Shown: positions 1 to 6,818, counted from the stretch's first letter. The stretch: 6,904 bases of DNA from an uncultured Campylobacter sp. (GCF_937890585.1 NZ_CALACG010000231.1:1-6904), one strand, 5' to 3'. The notes: generated from the letters alone by a model not told the origin. A program made the numbers and translations.

Positions 1-96
1 GTCAATTCTTGCGAGTGAATGGAATTTTAAAATTTGCAAAATAGCTTGATTAAATTTGTAAATTTCTTTATTATTCAAAAGAGAGTTAAATTTCAC
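1..96 (-). CDS. 5' end of an unidentified gene overlapping napD (partial)
   Basis: An open frame of 32 codons starts at GTG (96-94) and runs off the left edge without a stop. An in-frame TAA lies at 105-103, so the start must fall in this short stretch. The GTG overlaps the napD stop as GTGA and is preceded by AAGG four bases upstream (TAAGGTGAG, then GTG), which favours it over a TTG at 78 that has no visible ribosome binding site. The residues seen (key stretch NKEIYKFNQAILQILKFHSL) look like an amphipathic helix, with no signal peptide or membrane segment. The texture faintly recalls the helix leading into a GAF domain of signalling proteins, but that is only an impression. The product is not recognised. 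Because its start is coupled to napD it is probably cotranscribed with nap. The frame is short enough that chance cannot be excluded. Confidence 0.5.
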   Translation of the reverse strand, partial: MKFNSLLNNKEIYKFNQAILQILKFHSLARID

Positions 97-434
97 CTCA
101 CCTTATAATGCACGCTACCACCATATGCGATATCTTCGGCTTTTACGTCATCGCTTGTTAAGATTTCGCTTATCTTGCCGTTTGCTTCAAGCCTCTCTCT
201 ATTTTCCTTAGCGTCTTCTTGGTAGCTATAAACCATCGCAACGCTCACCACGCCGCCAATGCCCTCTATCATCTTAAAAACTCTGATCTCATCTTCTATG
301 CTCTCTGAGCTAACGACCACAACGATTCTATCATCTGCGTCAGTGATGATCTCGCACTCTTTTAACTTGCTTATCTCGCTTTTTACGCTCTCATTTTTAT
401 TATCCGTATAGACTATCAGGCTTGAAATATTCAT
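93..434 (-). CDS. napD: NapD, chaperone for the NapA Tat signal peptide
   Basis: NapD is a small cytoplasmic chaperone with a ferredoxin-like fold. It binds the twin-arginine signal of NapA and delays export until the molybdenum cofactor and iron-sulfur cluster are in place. At 113 residues, the N-terminal 70 fit the family: ISSLIV at residues 3-8, a cysteine-containing turn CEII at 27-30, a core strand IVVVV at 37-41, and a helix-strand segment IEGIGGVVSVAMVYSY at 56-71 ending in the usual VY. Residues 75-113 are a charged C-terminal extension beyond the E. coli protein, which is about 87 residues long. The ATG overlaps the napL stop as ATGA, with GGAG six bases upstream. Its place at the end of the nap cluster is normal for Campylobacter. 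The assignment is secure from motifs and context. Confidence 0.93.
   Translation of the reverse strand: MNISSLIVYTDNKNESVKSEISKLKECEIITDADDRIVVVVSSESIEDEIRVFKMIEGIGGVVSVAMVYSYQEDAKENRERLEANGKISEILTSDDVKAEDIAYGGSVHYKVR
97..105 (-). promoter_or_regulatory. Ribosome binding site of the downstream overlapping gene
   Basis: Read on the minus strand, TAAGGTGAG lies directly before the GTG at 96, inside the last codons of napD. The AAGG core is four bases from the start codon. It supports GTG as the initiation codon and suggests translation coupled to napD. Confidence 0.45.
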
Positions 435-1366
435 CTAACTCTCCAAAATAAAATTTTCTTCTCATAAGCAGAGGTTACGACCTCGTTGTCGCTTATGAAA
501 ACTATGCTATTTATCGTGCTTTGCCCAGTTTTTAGCATCGCGATATTTTCCAGGCTAGCACTATCAACTAAATTTACATCGCTCATCTCATCGCTCATAT
601 ATGCGGCGATCTTGCCGTCACTACTAAGCCCCACGCCATAAACCAAAAAGCCAGTGTTTATCTTTTTTAGCGTTCCAGCAGAGAAGATGCCAACGATCCT
701 GTCGGTGCCTCCACTGATCATGACGCCATTTTTATAGGCGATGTCGTAGATATTATCAGTGTGGATATCTAAAATTCTATCCATCTTTTTAGTGCGAACA
801 TTGTAAAAATAGACCTTACCACTCTCGCAAGCGATCGCTAGCGTGCCTCTATCATCGCTTATCTCCATGTCTGAGAGCATTGCGATTGATATTTTAAAAT
901 TATCATAAATTTCGCCACTTTTTAGGTTTAAAAAGTAAATTTCATTGCTGATTGAGGCAAGTGCTACGTGCTCACCGTCTAAAAATAGAGCCTTTTTTAT
1001 CGCTTGATTAGCCATTTTTATGCTTCTCATCTGCCCATTTTCTCTTATATAAAGCACCTTTGTAGCGTAGTCACCCTCGCTTAGGATGAGCATCTTGCCA
1101 TTTAGTTCATCGACATTTAAAATTTTTGGCCTCTCATGATCGCTCACATATGTTTTTATATCATCCATTTTAATAATCTCGTCAAATTTAGACTCTTTTG
1201 GATCGTAAATTTCAACCGTGCCACCATCAGTTGCGATAAAAAGTTTGTCATTTATCAGCGTAGTGTTAAGCACATTTGCACTAGCTTCTATCTCTTTAAT
1301 AGGCGTTGTGATCTCATTTGCAAAGATAAAATTTAACAAGCAAAAAAGAAAAAATAAAACTCTCAT
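431..1366 (-). CDS. napL: NapL, predicted periplasmic WD40-like beta-propeller
   Basis: NapL is an accessory protein found in nap operons of Campylobacterota. Its molecular role is unclear; as I recall, loss in C. jejuni lowers but does not abolish nitrate reduction. The 311-residue protein opens with a hydrophobic signal peptide (residues 1-16, likely cleavage after FIFA at 13-16), so export by Sec is expected. The rest shows about seven degenerate blade repeats, near residues 29-60, 80-110, 122-152, 163-195, 204-235, 240-272 and 284-311. Each has a run such as LFIATDGGTVEIYD (42-55), GVMISGGTDRIVGIFSAG (214-231) or NEVVTSAYEKKILFW (294-308). This fits a seven-bladed propeller with no haem, metal or catalytic motif. 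The ATG overlaps the upstream ferredoxin gene stop (ATGA), with GGAGG four bases before it. A scaffold or maturation role for NapA or NapB is inference. Confidence 0.88.
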   Translation of the reverse strand: MRVLFFLFCLLNFIFANEITTPIKEIEASANVLNTTLINDKLFIATDGGTVEIYDPKESKFDEIIKMDDIKTYVSDHERPKILNVDELNGKMLILSEGDYATKVLYIRENGQMRSIKMANQAIKKALFLDGEHVALASISNEIYFLNLKSGEIYDNFKISIAMLSDMEISDDRGTLAIACESGKVYFYNVRTKKMDRILDIHTDNIYDIAYKNGVMISGGTDRIVGIFSAGTLKKINTGFLVYGVGLSSDGKIAAYMSDEMSDVNLVDSASLENIAMLKTGQSTINSIVFISDNEVVTSAYEKKILFWRVR

Positions 1367-1830
1367 AAAGCCTCCATCTCAAGCGAATTTTTAAAACAAA
1401 CATCAAAGCACTCGCCGCAACTCACGCAGTTTTGATTGATTATAGGGCGAAAAACGCCAAGAAACTCAACCGCTTTAAATTTACACGCATCAAGACAGTT
1501 ATAGCATATCGTGTCGTTCCACGCCAGGCAACTAGCGACATTTATGCTAACTTTTGCGTTTATGCTCTTTGGCAAGTTTAAATTTAGTGTTTTTCGGCCG
1601 CTACTTTGACAAGCCTTGGCGCACTCTTCACAAAAGTCGCAGCCTAGCTTTTTAACTTTAAAAACAACTCTTTCATTTTCAAAGCTAAGAAGCTCTTTTT
1701 CACAGGCACTTACGCAGCCAGCCTCACAGCCAGCGCAGTCAAATTCACCGCTAAAAAATGGTGGATTTATAAATTTGGGAGCAGGTTTTGCCCCCAAAAT
1801 TTTGCTAAAAAGCTCTCGCCTGCTTTGCAT
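1363..1830 (-). CDS. napF: NapF-type cytoplasmic polyferredoxin
   Basis: NapF is a cytoplasmic iron-sulfur protein that interacts with NapA before export and is thought to aid assembly or redox priming of its cluster. The 155-residue product starts QSRRELFSK, typical of the family. R4-R5 is not followed by a hydrophobic segment, so this is not a Tat signal. Four cysteine groups are seen: C32-C35-C39-C43 (CxxCxxxCxxxC), C64-C67-C70-C74, C101-C109-C112-C116 (wide first gap), and C135-C138-C141-C145. They could hold up to four [4Fe-4S] clusters; the E. coli protein is usually described with three or four. The start shares one base with the napB stop (TAATG), and no clear ribosome binding site precedes it, so translation is probably coupled to napB. 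The napF name rests on context plus cysteine layout. A closely related nap ferredoxin is the only real alternative. Confidence 0.85.
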   Translation of the reverse strand: MQSRRELFSKILGAKPAPKFINPPFFSGEFDCAGCEAGCVSACEKELLSFENERVVFKVKKLGCDFCEECAKACQSSGRKTLNLNLPKSINAKVSINVASCLAWNDTICYNCLDACKFKAVEFLGVFRPIINQNCVSCGECFDVCFKNSLEMEAL

Positions 1831-2357
1831 TACTTAACGCCATCATTTAAAACGTCTAGTAAATTTGACTTGTGTGAGCCGTTTTTATCTCTAAAGTCAG
1901 GCTTAAATTTGTTGCCAACTAGCTGAGTTACGCCATTTTGTTGCTCGACGTGGCAAGTTGTGCAGTTATATCTCTCATCATCAAGCTTGCCTGCAAGATC
2001 TTTTTTGTTTCTGATGTCATAAAGGTGAGAAGCTGGGATAGGAGTTGCTCCGCTATCTTTTGCAAACTCAGGCATGTGGCAGGTTACGCACATATTTGAA
2101 TCTTTTGTGATAGGCACCAAACCCTCAGTGTCGTGTGGGATAAACGGAGGTGCATTTTCAAAAGACCTGTCAAACCTCTTTGCCATACCTGCTGGCTCTT
2201 TTGTGTAGTTGATGTCTTTTAAAACAACGTCTTTATCATCTAACAAATCGACATTTCTAAAGCCGATTTGCGAATCACTAATGCTTGGATTATTCAATGC
2301 ACATGCCGCTAAAAAGGCAGCGCATAGTGCTCCAAGCGCCATTATTTTCATTTTCAT
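1830..2357 (-). CDS. napB: NapB, dihaem c-type cytochrome subunit
   Basis: NapB is the electron-transfer subunit that hands electrons to NapA in the periplasm. The 175-residue protein has two haem c attachment motifs, CVTCH (90-94) and CTTCH (132-136). H75 in PPFIPH and H111 in ASHLY are the likely distal axial ligands of bis-histidine haems; this follows the family pattern. The N-terminus has a short basic, hydrophobic export signal. It ends LAAC at 16-19, which matches a lipoprotein signal peptidase II box, so the mature protein may be lipid-anchored at C19. Cleavage by signal peptidase I nearby is the alternative. Three methionines lie close together (1, 3, 6); the first is chosen because AAGGAG sits about seven bases upstream and its ATG overlaps the napH stop as ATGA. 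Maturation needs a cytochrome c assembly system encoded elsewhere. Confidence 0.95.
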   Translation of the reverse strand: MKMKIMALGALCAAFLAACALNNPSISDSQIGFRNVDLLDDKDVVLKDINYTKEPAGMAKRFDRSFENAPPFIPHDTEGLVPITKDSNMCVTCHMPEFAKDSGATPIPASHLYDIRNKKDLAGKLDDERYNCTTCHVEQQNGVTQLVGNKFKPDFRDKNGSHKSNLLDVLNDGVK

Positions 2358-3145
2358 TTTTCTCTCCTTAAATTTCTAATACTAAAATTTAGCGCCCCGT
2401 CGCCGCAAACGTCGATACATCTACCGCAGCTTATGCACTCGCTTGAGCTAACCGCGCGGCTCTCTTTGCCGATCATATCTAGCACTTGCACCTCTGGGCA
2501 GACGAGCTTGCACTTCATGCATTTTGTGCAGGCATTTGCGTCGTGTTTTACTCTAATAAGAGCAAATTTTGATATCACCGCGTAAAATGCACCAAGCGGG
2601 CAGACATGTGAGCAAATTCCGCGCTTTAGCACGAACATATCAAAGGCCACTATGCCAAGAGCGATGCCAATGGCGCTAACTGAGCCGTAGATAATGCCGC
2701 GCTGGATGATACCTATAAAGCTAATGCTCTCAAACGCTGGTACTGATAGAGCTAGGCTTAAGATAAGAGTGAGCGCTAGCAAGTAGTAGCGCAAATTTTT
2801 ACTTACGTTTAAAATTTTCTCACCCTTAAAGCCAAATTTCTCTCTTAACTTGTAAGCAATGTCGGTTAGTAAATTTACTGGGCAAACCCACGAGCAAAAC
2901 GCCCTTGGAGCGATGAGTGCGTAAAATGCAAAGACGATGATGGCGCCGATTACCGCATTTATGCCAACGCTAAAGCTTGCTAGTAAAATTTGAAGCACCG
3001 CAAATGGATCGCTTAGTGGAATTTGTCCAAAAAGCAAAGATGAGCTTAAATTTCCGCTAAGTATCTTAACTCCATAAACATTCCCTAGGATAAATAGCAC
3101 TAGGATAGAAATTTGAGTTATTCGTCTTAAGATTAAAAATTTCAT
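2354..3145 (-). CDS. napH: NapH, membrane iron-sulfur quinol dehydrogenase subunit
   Basis: NapH is the integral membrane partner of NapG. In species without NapC it takes electrons from menaquinol and passes them to NapG on the periplasmic side. The 263-residue protein shows four likely membrane helices, near residues 8-28, 50-80, 119-138 and 153-173. Two CxxxCP motifs typical of the NapH/NosR/RdxA family follow the second and fourth helices: C84-C88 (CSWVCP) and C178-C182 (CSHVCP). The C-terminal cytoplasmic part has two ferredoxin motifs, C206-C209-C212-C216 and C237-C240-C243-C247, for two [4Fe-4S] clusters. The start overlaps the napG stop (ATGA) and the stop overlaps the napB start. Order and motifs together separate it from the related CcoG/RdxH proteins. 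No napC is present in the window, consistent with NapGH being the sole dedicated quinol route. Confidence 0.95.
   Translation of the reverse strand: MKFLILRRITQISILVLFILGNVYGVKILSGNLSSSLLFGQIPLSDPFAVLQILLASFSVGINAVIGAIIVFAFYALIAPRAFCSWVCPVNLLTDIAYKLREKFGFKGEKILNVSKNLRYYLLALTLILSLALSVPAFESISFIGIIQRGIIYGSVSAIGIALGIVAFDMFVLKRGICSHVCPLGAFYAVISKFALIRVKHDANACTKCMKCKLVCPEVQVLDMIGKESRAVSSSECISCGRCIDVCGDGALNFSIRNLRREK
2363..2370 (-). promoter_or_regulatory. Ribosome binding site of napB
   Basis: On the minus strand TAAGGAGA precedes the ATG at 2357 by six bases, within the last codons of napH. It is one of the two strongest ribosome binding sites in the window, with the one before napA. It selects the first of three nearby methionines as the NapB start. 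Confidence 0.75.
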
Positions 3146-3909
3146 AGCTCACCGCCATTTAGATAGTCAGTCGCCTTTTTGATGTCGAGCTTTATCTTGC
3201 TGTCGGCATCATCTACGCGCCTTTCATCTTCTTTTACCCAGCCTTTGACGTAGTTATCGCCAACTTTGCCAAGCACAACCTCGCGGTTTAGCACGGTAAT
3301 GGCTGCTTTCTCGGTGATACAGGCTCGCTCGCACACGCCACAACCCGTGCAGATATCGCTATCAACTACTGGTAGCAAAAACGCATGCTTTTGCGTCCTT
3401 TCGTTGCGGCGATACTCAAGATACAAGGCCTTATCTATGAGCGGACAAGATCTGTAACAAGCGTCGCACTGTATGCCCCAGTATGCCACGCAGTTTTTCA
3501 TATCGACCACTGCAACGCCCATTTTGGCTTTATTTATGTCTAGTTTGCCAGCTGTGCTTACTAAATTTGCATCCAGCGCACCAGTCGGACAGGCTGGCAC
3601 GCAAGGGATATGCTCGCACATATGACAAGGAATTTTTCTAGGCTCAAAATAAGGCGTACCGACGCTTATACCATCTTCAAGAGTAGCAAGTTTTAGCGTA
3701 TCAAATGGACAGGCCTCTACGCAAAGCCCACACCTAATACAGCTTTTCAAAAACTGCTTCTCCGCTTTCGCACCAGGCGGTCTAAGAAGTACAAGCGGTG
3801 AGGCTTTGGCACTAAGTGACCATATAAAGCCTCCGCCAAGAGCTAAGATCGCTGCCTTAGCTCCAAATTTCAAAGCTTCACGCCTACTTGAAAATTCCAT
3901 ATCAGCCAC
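3142..3909 (-). CDS. napG: NapG, periplasmic polyferredoxin partner of NapH
   Basis: NapG is an exported iron-sulfur protein that receives electrons from NapH and feeds the NapB/NapA branch. At 255 residues it begins with a twin-arginine signal, SSRREALKFG (R9-R10), then a hydrophobic stretch to about residue 35. Four cysteine groups follow: C57-C60-C63-C67, C95-C98-C103-C107, C140-C148-C151-C155 and C187-C190-C193-C197. They fit four [4Fe-4S] clusters as in other NapG/MauN-like proteins. The start chosen is GTG at 3909, with AAGG seven bases upstream and a 2-base gap from the napA stop. An in-frame ATG three codons later (3900) has no comparable site, though it would leave the Tat signal intact. 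The stop overlaps napH by four bases. Function and export route are secure from motif and order; the exact start is less so. Confidence 0.95.
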   Translation of the reverse strand: MADMEFSSRREALKFGAKAAILALGGGFIWSLSAKASPLVLLRPPGAKAEKQFLKSCIRCGLCVEACPFDTLKLATLEDGISVGTPYFEPRKIPCHMCEHIPCVPACPTGALDANLVSTAGKLDINKAKMGVAVVDMKNCVAYWGIQCDACYRSCPLIDKALYLEYRRNERTQKHAFLLPVVDSDICTGCGVCERACITEKAAITVLNREVVLGKVGDNYVKGWVKEDERRVDDADSKIKLDIKKATDYLNGGEL

Positions 3910-3911
3910 TT

Positions 3912-6692
3912 TTATGCCTTGTAAATTTTAACCGCGCACTTTTTATAGTCTGTCTCTTTTGAGATCGGGCAAGTAGCGTCAAGGCATACTTTATTTATAA
4001 ATACGTTTTCATCAAAGAAAGGCACATAAACAAGTCCTACTGGCGGCTTATTTCTACCTTTTAGATCTACTCTTGCTTTTACCTTGCCGCGGCGTGACTC
4101 GACCCAAACGATCTCATTTTGAAGCACGCCAAGTTTTTTAGCGTCATCTTCGTGCATGTAGCAAAGTGCCTCTGGCACGGCTCTATAAAGCTCAGGAACA
4201 CGCATAGTCATCGTGCCTGTATGCCAGTGCTCTAGAACACGGCCAGTACATAGCCAGAATGGATAATCTTTGCTTGGCATCTCGCATGGATCCATGTAAG
4301 GGCGGAAGAAAATTTTTGCTTTGTTTGCAAGAGGAGTTTTCTCTTGATTTTTCACACCTTTTAGATCGCCTGTTGGAAGAGCTGCGTTTTTGTTGCCGTA
4401 GAATGCAAATTTATCATTTGGAGCGGCTTTTTTAGCGTATGGGTCAAATTTGGTATTAAATCTCCACTGAGTCTCTTTGCCATCAACGACTGGCCATCTT
4501 AGACCTCTTACTCTGTGGTAAGTGTCAAAGTCAGCTAGGTCGTGACCGTGACCAACGCCAAATTTTCTATACTCTTCCCAAAGATATTTGTGGATGAAAA
4601 ATCCATATCCTTTAAATTCTTTACCATCAGAGCCGATCACCTTTCTGCTGTCGCCAAAGACTTCTGTATTGTCATAGTTTTCCATGATCGGATCGTTTGC
4701 GCTAAATTTCTTAGCATCTTCATTTGCAAAAAGCACGTCAAATAGCGTATCTTCTTCGCTATATCCCATAGCTTTTGCAGCTTCAAGCACGCTTGGAAGT
4801 GTCACTTTGTCATTTAGCTTTTTCTCGCCCCAAACATCTTTTAGTTTAAAGCGCTTACTAAACTCAAGCATCTGCCAGATATCAGGCATCGCTTCGCCAA
4901 CAGGGAGCACTTGCTGTCTCCAGTGCTGTGTCCTTCTCTCAGCGTTGCCGTATGCGCCCCATTTTTCATAGATCATCGCAGTTGGGAGGATAAGGTCAGC
5001 TACTTTTGCAGAAATTCCTGGATAAGGGTCACTTACGACGATGAAGTTGTCCATTTCGCGAGCTGCTTTGATCCAGTGGTTTGCGTTTGCAGTGTTTTGC
5101 CATGGGTTATTTACTTGAACCCAGATAAATTTAACCTTGCCATCTTCAAGATCACGCATCATTTTTACGTAGTGTGAGCCTGGTACGGCATTTAGTGTGC
5201 CAGCAGGTAGTTTCCAAAGTTTTTCAGTGATCTCTCTGTGCTTTGGATTGCCGACAACCATGTCAGCTGGCAAGCGGTGAACGAATGTTCCGACCTCTCT
5301 TGCAGTGCCGCACGCACTTGGTTGGCCAGTTAGAGAAAAGGCACCTGAGCCTGGAAGTGCTTGCTTGCCAAGTAAGAAATGCACCATATAAGCTTGCTCA
5401 TTTACCCATGTGCCGCGTTGGTGTTGGTTAAAGCCCATAGTCCAGAAACTAACGACTTTGCGATTTTTCTCGATGTAAAGATCAGCAAGTGCTTTTAATT
5501 TTTTCTTAAATTCATTGATATCTTCGTTTGGATCGCCTTTTGCTACCTTGGCTGTAAAGTCAAGTGTGTAAGGTGCAAGAGCTTTTTTGAACTCTTCAAA
5601 TGTTATTTGCCAGTGATCGCCAGCTTTTGCAGCATTTTTATTTTCTAGTGTATCGCCAGCTTTTAGGCCAAGGTAAGAAAGCGTAACGCCCTCAGCCTCG
5701 CTTAGCACCTTTGACTTCTCAGTCGCAGCTGTGTCTAGCTCGCTTGGAGCATATTTTTTGTGGTGGATGTCTGTGCGAAGACCATATCCGATATCAACTG
5801 GGCCAGCTGTGAAGACGCAGTGTTTTTTGACAAATTCTTCGTCTATCATCTCTGGGTGGTTATAGACTATCTCACGAGCGATGTAGTTCCAGATAGCAAG
5901 GTCAGATGACGGAGCAAAAATGATCTCTATATCGGCTAAATTTGATGTTCTAGTTGAGTAGGTGCTTAAATTTACGACCTTTACTCTATCAGGATCGCTA
6001 AGCTTTCTATCGCTTACGCGCGCCCAAAGGATCGGGTGCATCTCAGCCATATTTGCGCCCCAAGCTATGATGGTATCTGTTAGCTCGATGTCATCAAAGC
6101 AGCCTGATGGCTCATCGATACCAAAAACTTGCATAAAACCAAGAACCGCACTTGCCATGCAGTGTCTTGCGTTTGGATCGATGCTGTTGCTTCTAAATCC
6201 ACCTTTCATAAGCTTAACAGCTGTGTAGCCCTCTGGGATAGTGTATTGTCCAGAGCCAAGCACGCCAACGCCGTGAGGTCCTAGCTCGTCATAAGTCTTT
6301 CTAAACTGAGCTTCCATCACGTCAAATGCTTGTTTCCAGCTTACTTGCTTGAATTTACCTTTTTTGTCAAATTCGCCCTTTTCATTTACACGTAAAAGTG
6401 GATGAGTGATCCTATCTTCGCCGTACATGATCTTAGCGTTAAAGTAGCCTTTGATACAGTTTAGACCGCGGTTTACTGGCGCTTCTGGATCGCCTTTTAC
6501 AGCTACTATCTTGCCCTCTTTTGTAGCAACCATGATGCCACATCCGGTTCCACAAAATCTACAGGCAGCCTTATCCCAACGCCAGCCTTTTTCAGCTTCG
6601 CTTGCCGCACTTAGCGAGCTTGGCACAGCGATGCCAGCACTAGCACAAGCAGCACTAGCTGCAGCACTTTTGATGAAATCTCGTCGATTCAT
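3912..6692 (-). CDS. napA: NapA, periplasmic nitrate reductase catalytic subunit
   Basis: NapA reduces nitrate to nitrite in the periplasm using a molybdenum bis-molybdopterin guanine dinucleotide cofactor. The 926-residue precursor has a Tat signal, NRRDFIK at residues 2-8, with an alanine-rich segment to about residue 30. The N-terminal [4Fe-4S] cluster ligands are C44-C47-C51 and C79; K81 after C79 is the conserved lysine between cluster and pterin. C178 in ARHCMASA is the expected molybdenum ligand. Further family blocks are [11 protein letters not shown] (417-427), [15 protein letters not shown] (456-470), and near the C-terminus [14 protein letters not shown] and [11 protein letters not shown]. 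It is about 100 residues longer than E. coli NapA (828), partly through an insertion near 308-362, as is usual for the campylobacterial form. The start at 6692 has AAGGAG five bases upstream. It is the first gene of the operon. The assignment is certain. Confidence 0.98.
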   Translation of the reverse strand: MNRRDFIKSAAASAACASAGIAVPSSLSAASEAEKGWRWDKAACRFCGTGCGIMVATKEGKIVAVKGDPEAPVNRGLNCIKGYFNAKIMYGEDRITHPLLRVNEKGEFDKKGKFKQVSWKQAFDVMEAQFRKTYDELGPHGVGVLGSGQYTIPEGYTAVKLMKGGFRSNSIDPNARHCMASAVLGFMQVFGIDEPSGCFDDIELTDTIIAWGANMAEMHPILWARVSDRKLSDPDRVKVVNLSTYSTRTSNLADIEIIFAPSSDLAIWNYIAREIVYNHPEMIDEEFVKKHCVFTAGPVDIGYGLRTDIHHKKYAPSELDTAATEKSKVLSEAEGVTLSYLGLKAGDTLENKNAAKAGDHWQITFEEFKKALAPYTLDFTAKVAKGDPNEDINEFKKKLKALADLYIEKNRKVVSFWTMGFNQHQRGTWVNEQAYMVHFLLGKQALPGSGAFSLTGQPSACGTAREVGTFVHRLPADMVVGNPKHREITEKLWKLPAGTLNAVPGSHYVKMMRDLEDGKVKFIWVQVNNPWQNTANANHWIKAAREMDNFIVVSDPYPGISAKVADLILPTAMIYEKWGAYGNAERRTQHWRQQVLPVGEAMPDIWQMLEFSKRFKLKDVWGEKKLNDKVTLPSVLEAAKAMGYSEEDTLFDVLFANEDAKKFSANDPIMENYDNTEVFGDSRKVIGSDGKEFKGYGFFIHKYLWEEYRKFGVGHGHDLADFDTYHRVRGLRWPVVDGKETQWRFNTKFDPYAKKAAPNDKFAFYGNKNAALPTGDLKGVKNQEKTPLANKAKIFFRPYMDPCEMPSKDYPFWLCTGRVLEHWHTGTMTMRVPELYRAVPEALCYMHEDDAKKLGVLQNEIVWVESRRGKVKARVDLKGRNKPPVGLVYVPFFDENVFINKVCLDATCPISKETDYKKCAVKIYKA
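3917..3920 (-). promoter_or_regulatory. Ribosome binding site of napG
   Basis: AAGG on the minus strand lies inside the last codons of napA, seven bases before the GTG at 3909. It favours GTG over the ATG at 3900 as the NapG start. Confidence 0.45.
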
Positions 6693-6697
6693 TTTTT

Positions 6698-6704
6698 CTC
6701 CTTA
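6698..6704 (-). promoter_or_regulatory. Ribosome binding site of napA
   Basis: TAAGGAG on the minus strand is a strong match to the 16S anti-Shine-Dalgarno sequence and stands five A residues before the ATG at 6692. It fixes the NapA start, which also gives a complete twin-arginine signal at the N-terminus. Confidence 0.85.
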
Positions 6705-6720
6705 AAAGATTTAAAATAAG

Positions 6721-6749
6721 GTTATATGGATATTAGCTTTGAAAAGCTT
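6721..6749 (-). promoter_or_regulatory. Candidate nap operon promoter (proximal)
   Basis: On the minus strand TATAAC (6726-6721) matches five of six bases of a sigma-70 -10 box. The -35 position 17 bases upstream reads AAGCTT (6749-6744), a poor match, as is common in Campylobacter. Transcription would start near 6714 and leave a leader of roughly 20 bases. A weak -35 fits activation by a regulator, and a direct repeat lies just upstream at 6750-6769. This is a sequence guess only. Confidence 0.35.
6735..6748. repeat. Short inverted repeat in the napA leader
   Basis: AGCTTT (6735-6740) and AAAGCT (6743-6748) are perfect complements around a GA centre. With a mismatch at 6734/6749, two further pairs (6733/6750 and 6732/6751) extend it. 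It falls in the spacer and -35 region of the proximal promoter candidate, so it could be a regulator site, or a small hairpin if transcription starts upstream. Six base pairs in AT-rich DNA may be chance. Confidence 0.3.
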
Positions 6750-6769
6750 ATTTACCCCTGATTTACGCC
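6750..6769 (-). repeat. Tandem 11-base direct repeat, possible operator
   Basis: On the minus strand GGCGTAAAT (6769-6761) and GGGGTAAAT (6758-6750) are offset by 11 bases. The full 11-base units match at 9 positions. They are the most GC-containing part of an otherwise AT-rich leader. One-turn tandem repeats just upstream of a -35 region are typical of OmpR-family response regulator sites. Nitrate operons in C. jejuni are reported to respond to the RacRS system, but linking this site to RacR is inference. Confidence 0.4.
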
Positions 6770-6791
6770 AGAAATCTTTTTGCTAATCTTA

Positions 6792-6818
6792 AGTGTAAAA
6801 ATTACAAATTAATTTCAA
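6792..6818 (-). promoter_or_regulatory. Alternative distal nap promoter candidate
   Basis: On the minus strand TTGAAA (6818-6813) and TACACT (6797-6792) are 15 bases apart, or 16 if TTTGAA is used as the -35 element, within a T-rich run like those upstream of Campylobacter sigma-70 promoters. A start near 6785 would give a leader of about 90 bases containing both the direct repeat and the inverted repeat. It competes with the proximal candidate. Confidence 0.25.

Noticed and set aside
1801..1830. RR pair at the NapF N-terminus as a Tat signal
   Set aside because: R4-R5 is not followed by a hydrophobic segment, and the first cysteine group comes at residue 32. Family knowledge places NapF in the cytoplasm.
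6451..6705. Open frame on the plus strand opposite the 5' end of napA
   Set aside because: It lies antisense to the NapA signal and cluster region, its alanine/serine-rich product mirrors the opposite strand, and no ribosome binding site or known motif supports it. The same applies to the other plus-strand frames opposite napA, napG, napF and napL.
6735..6748. Intrinsic terminator or attenuator upstream of napA
   Set aside because: The stem is only six AT-rich pairs with a two-base centre, and no run of T follows on either strand in a way that would terminate transcription.
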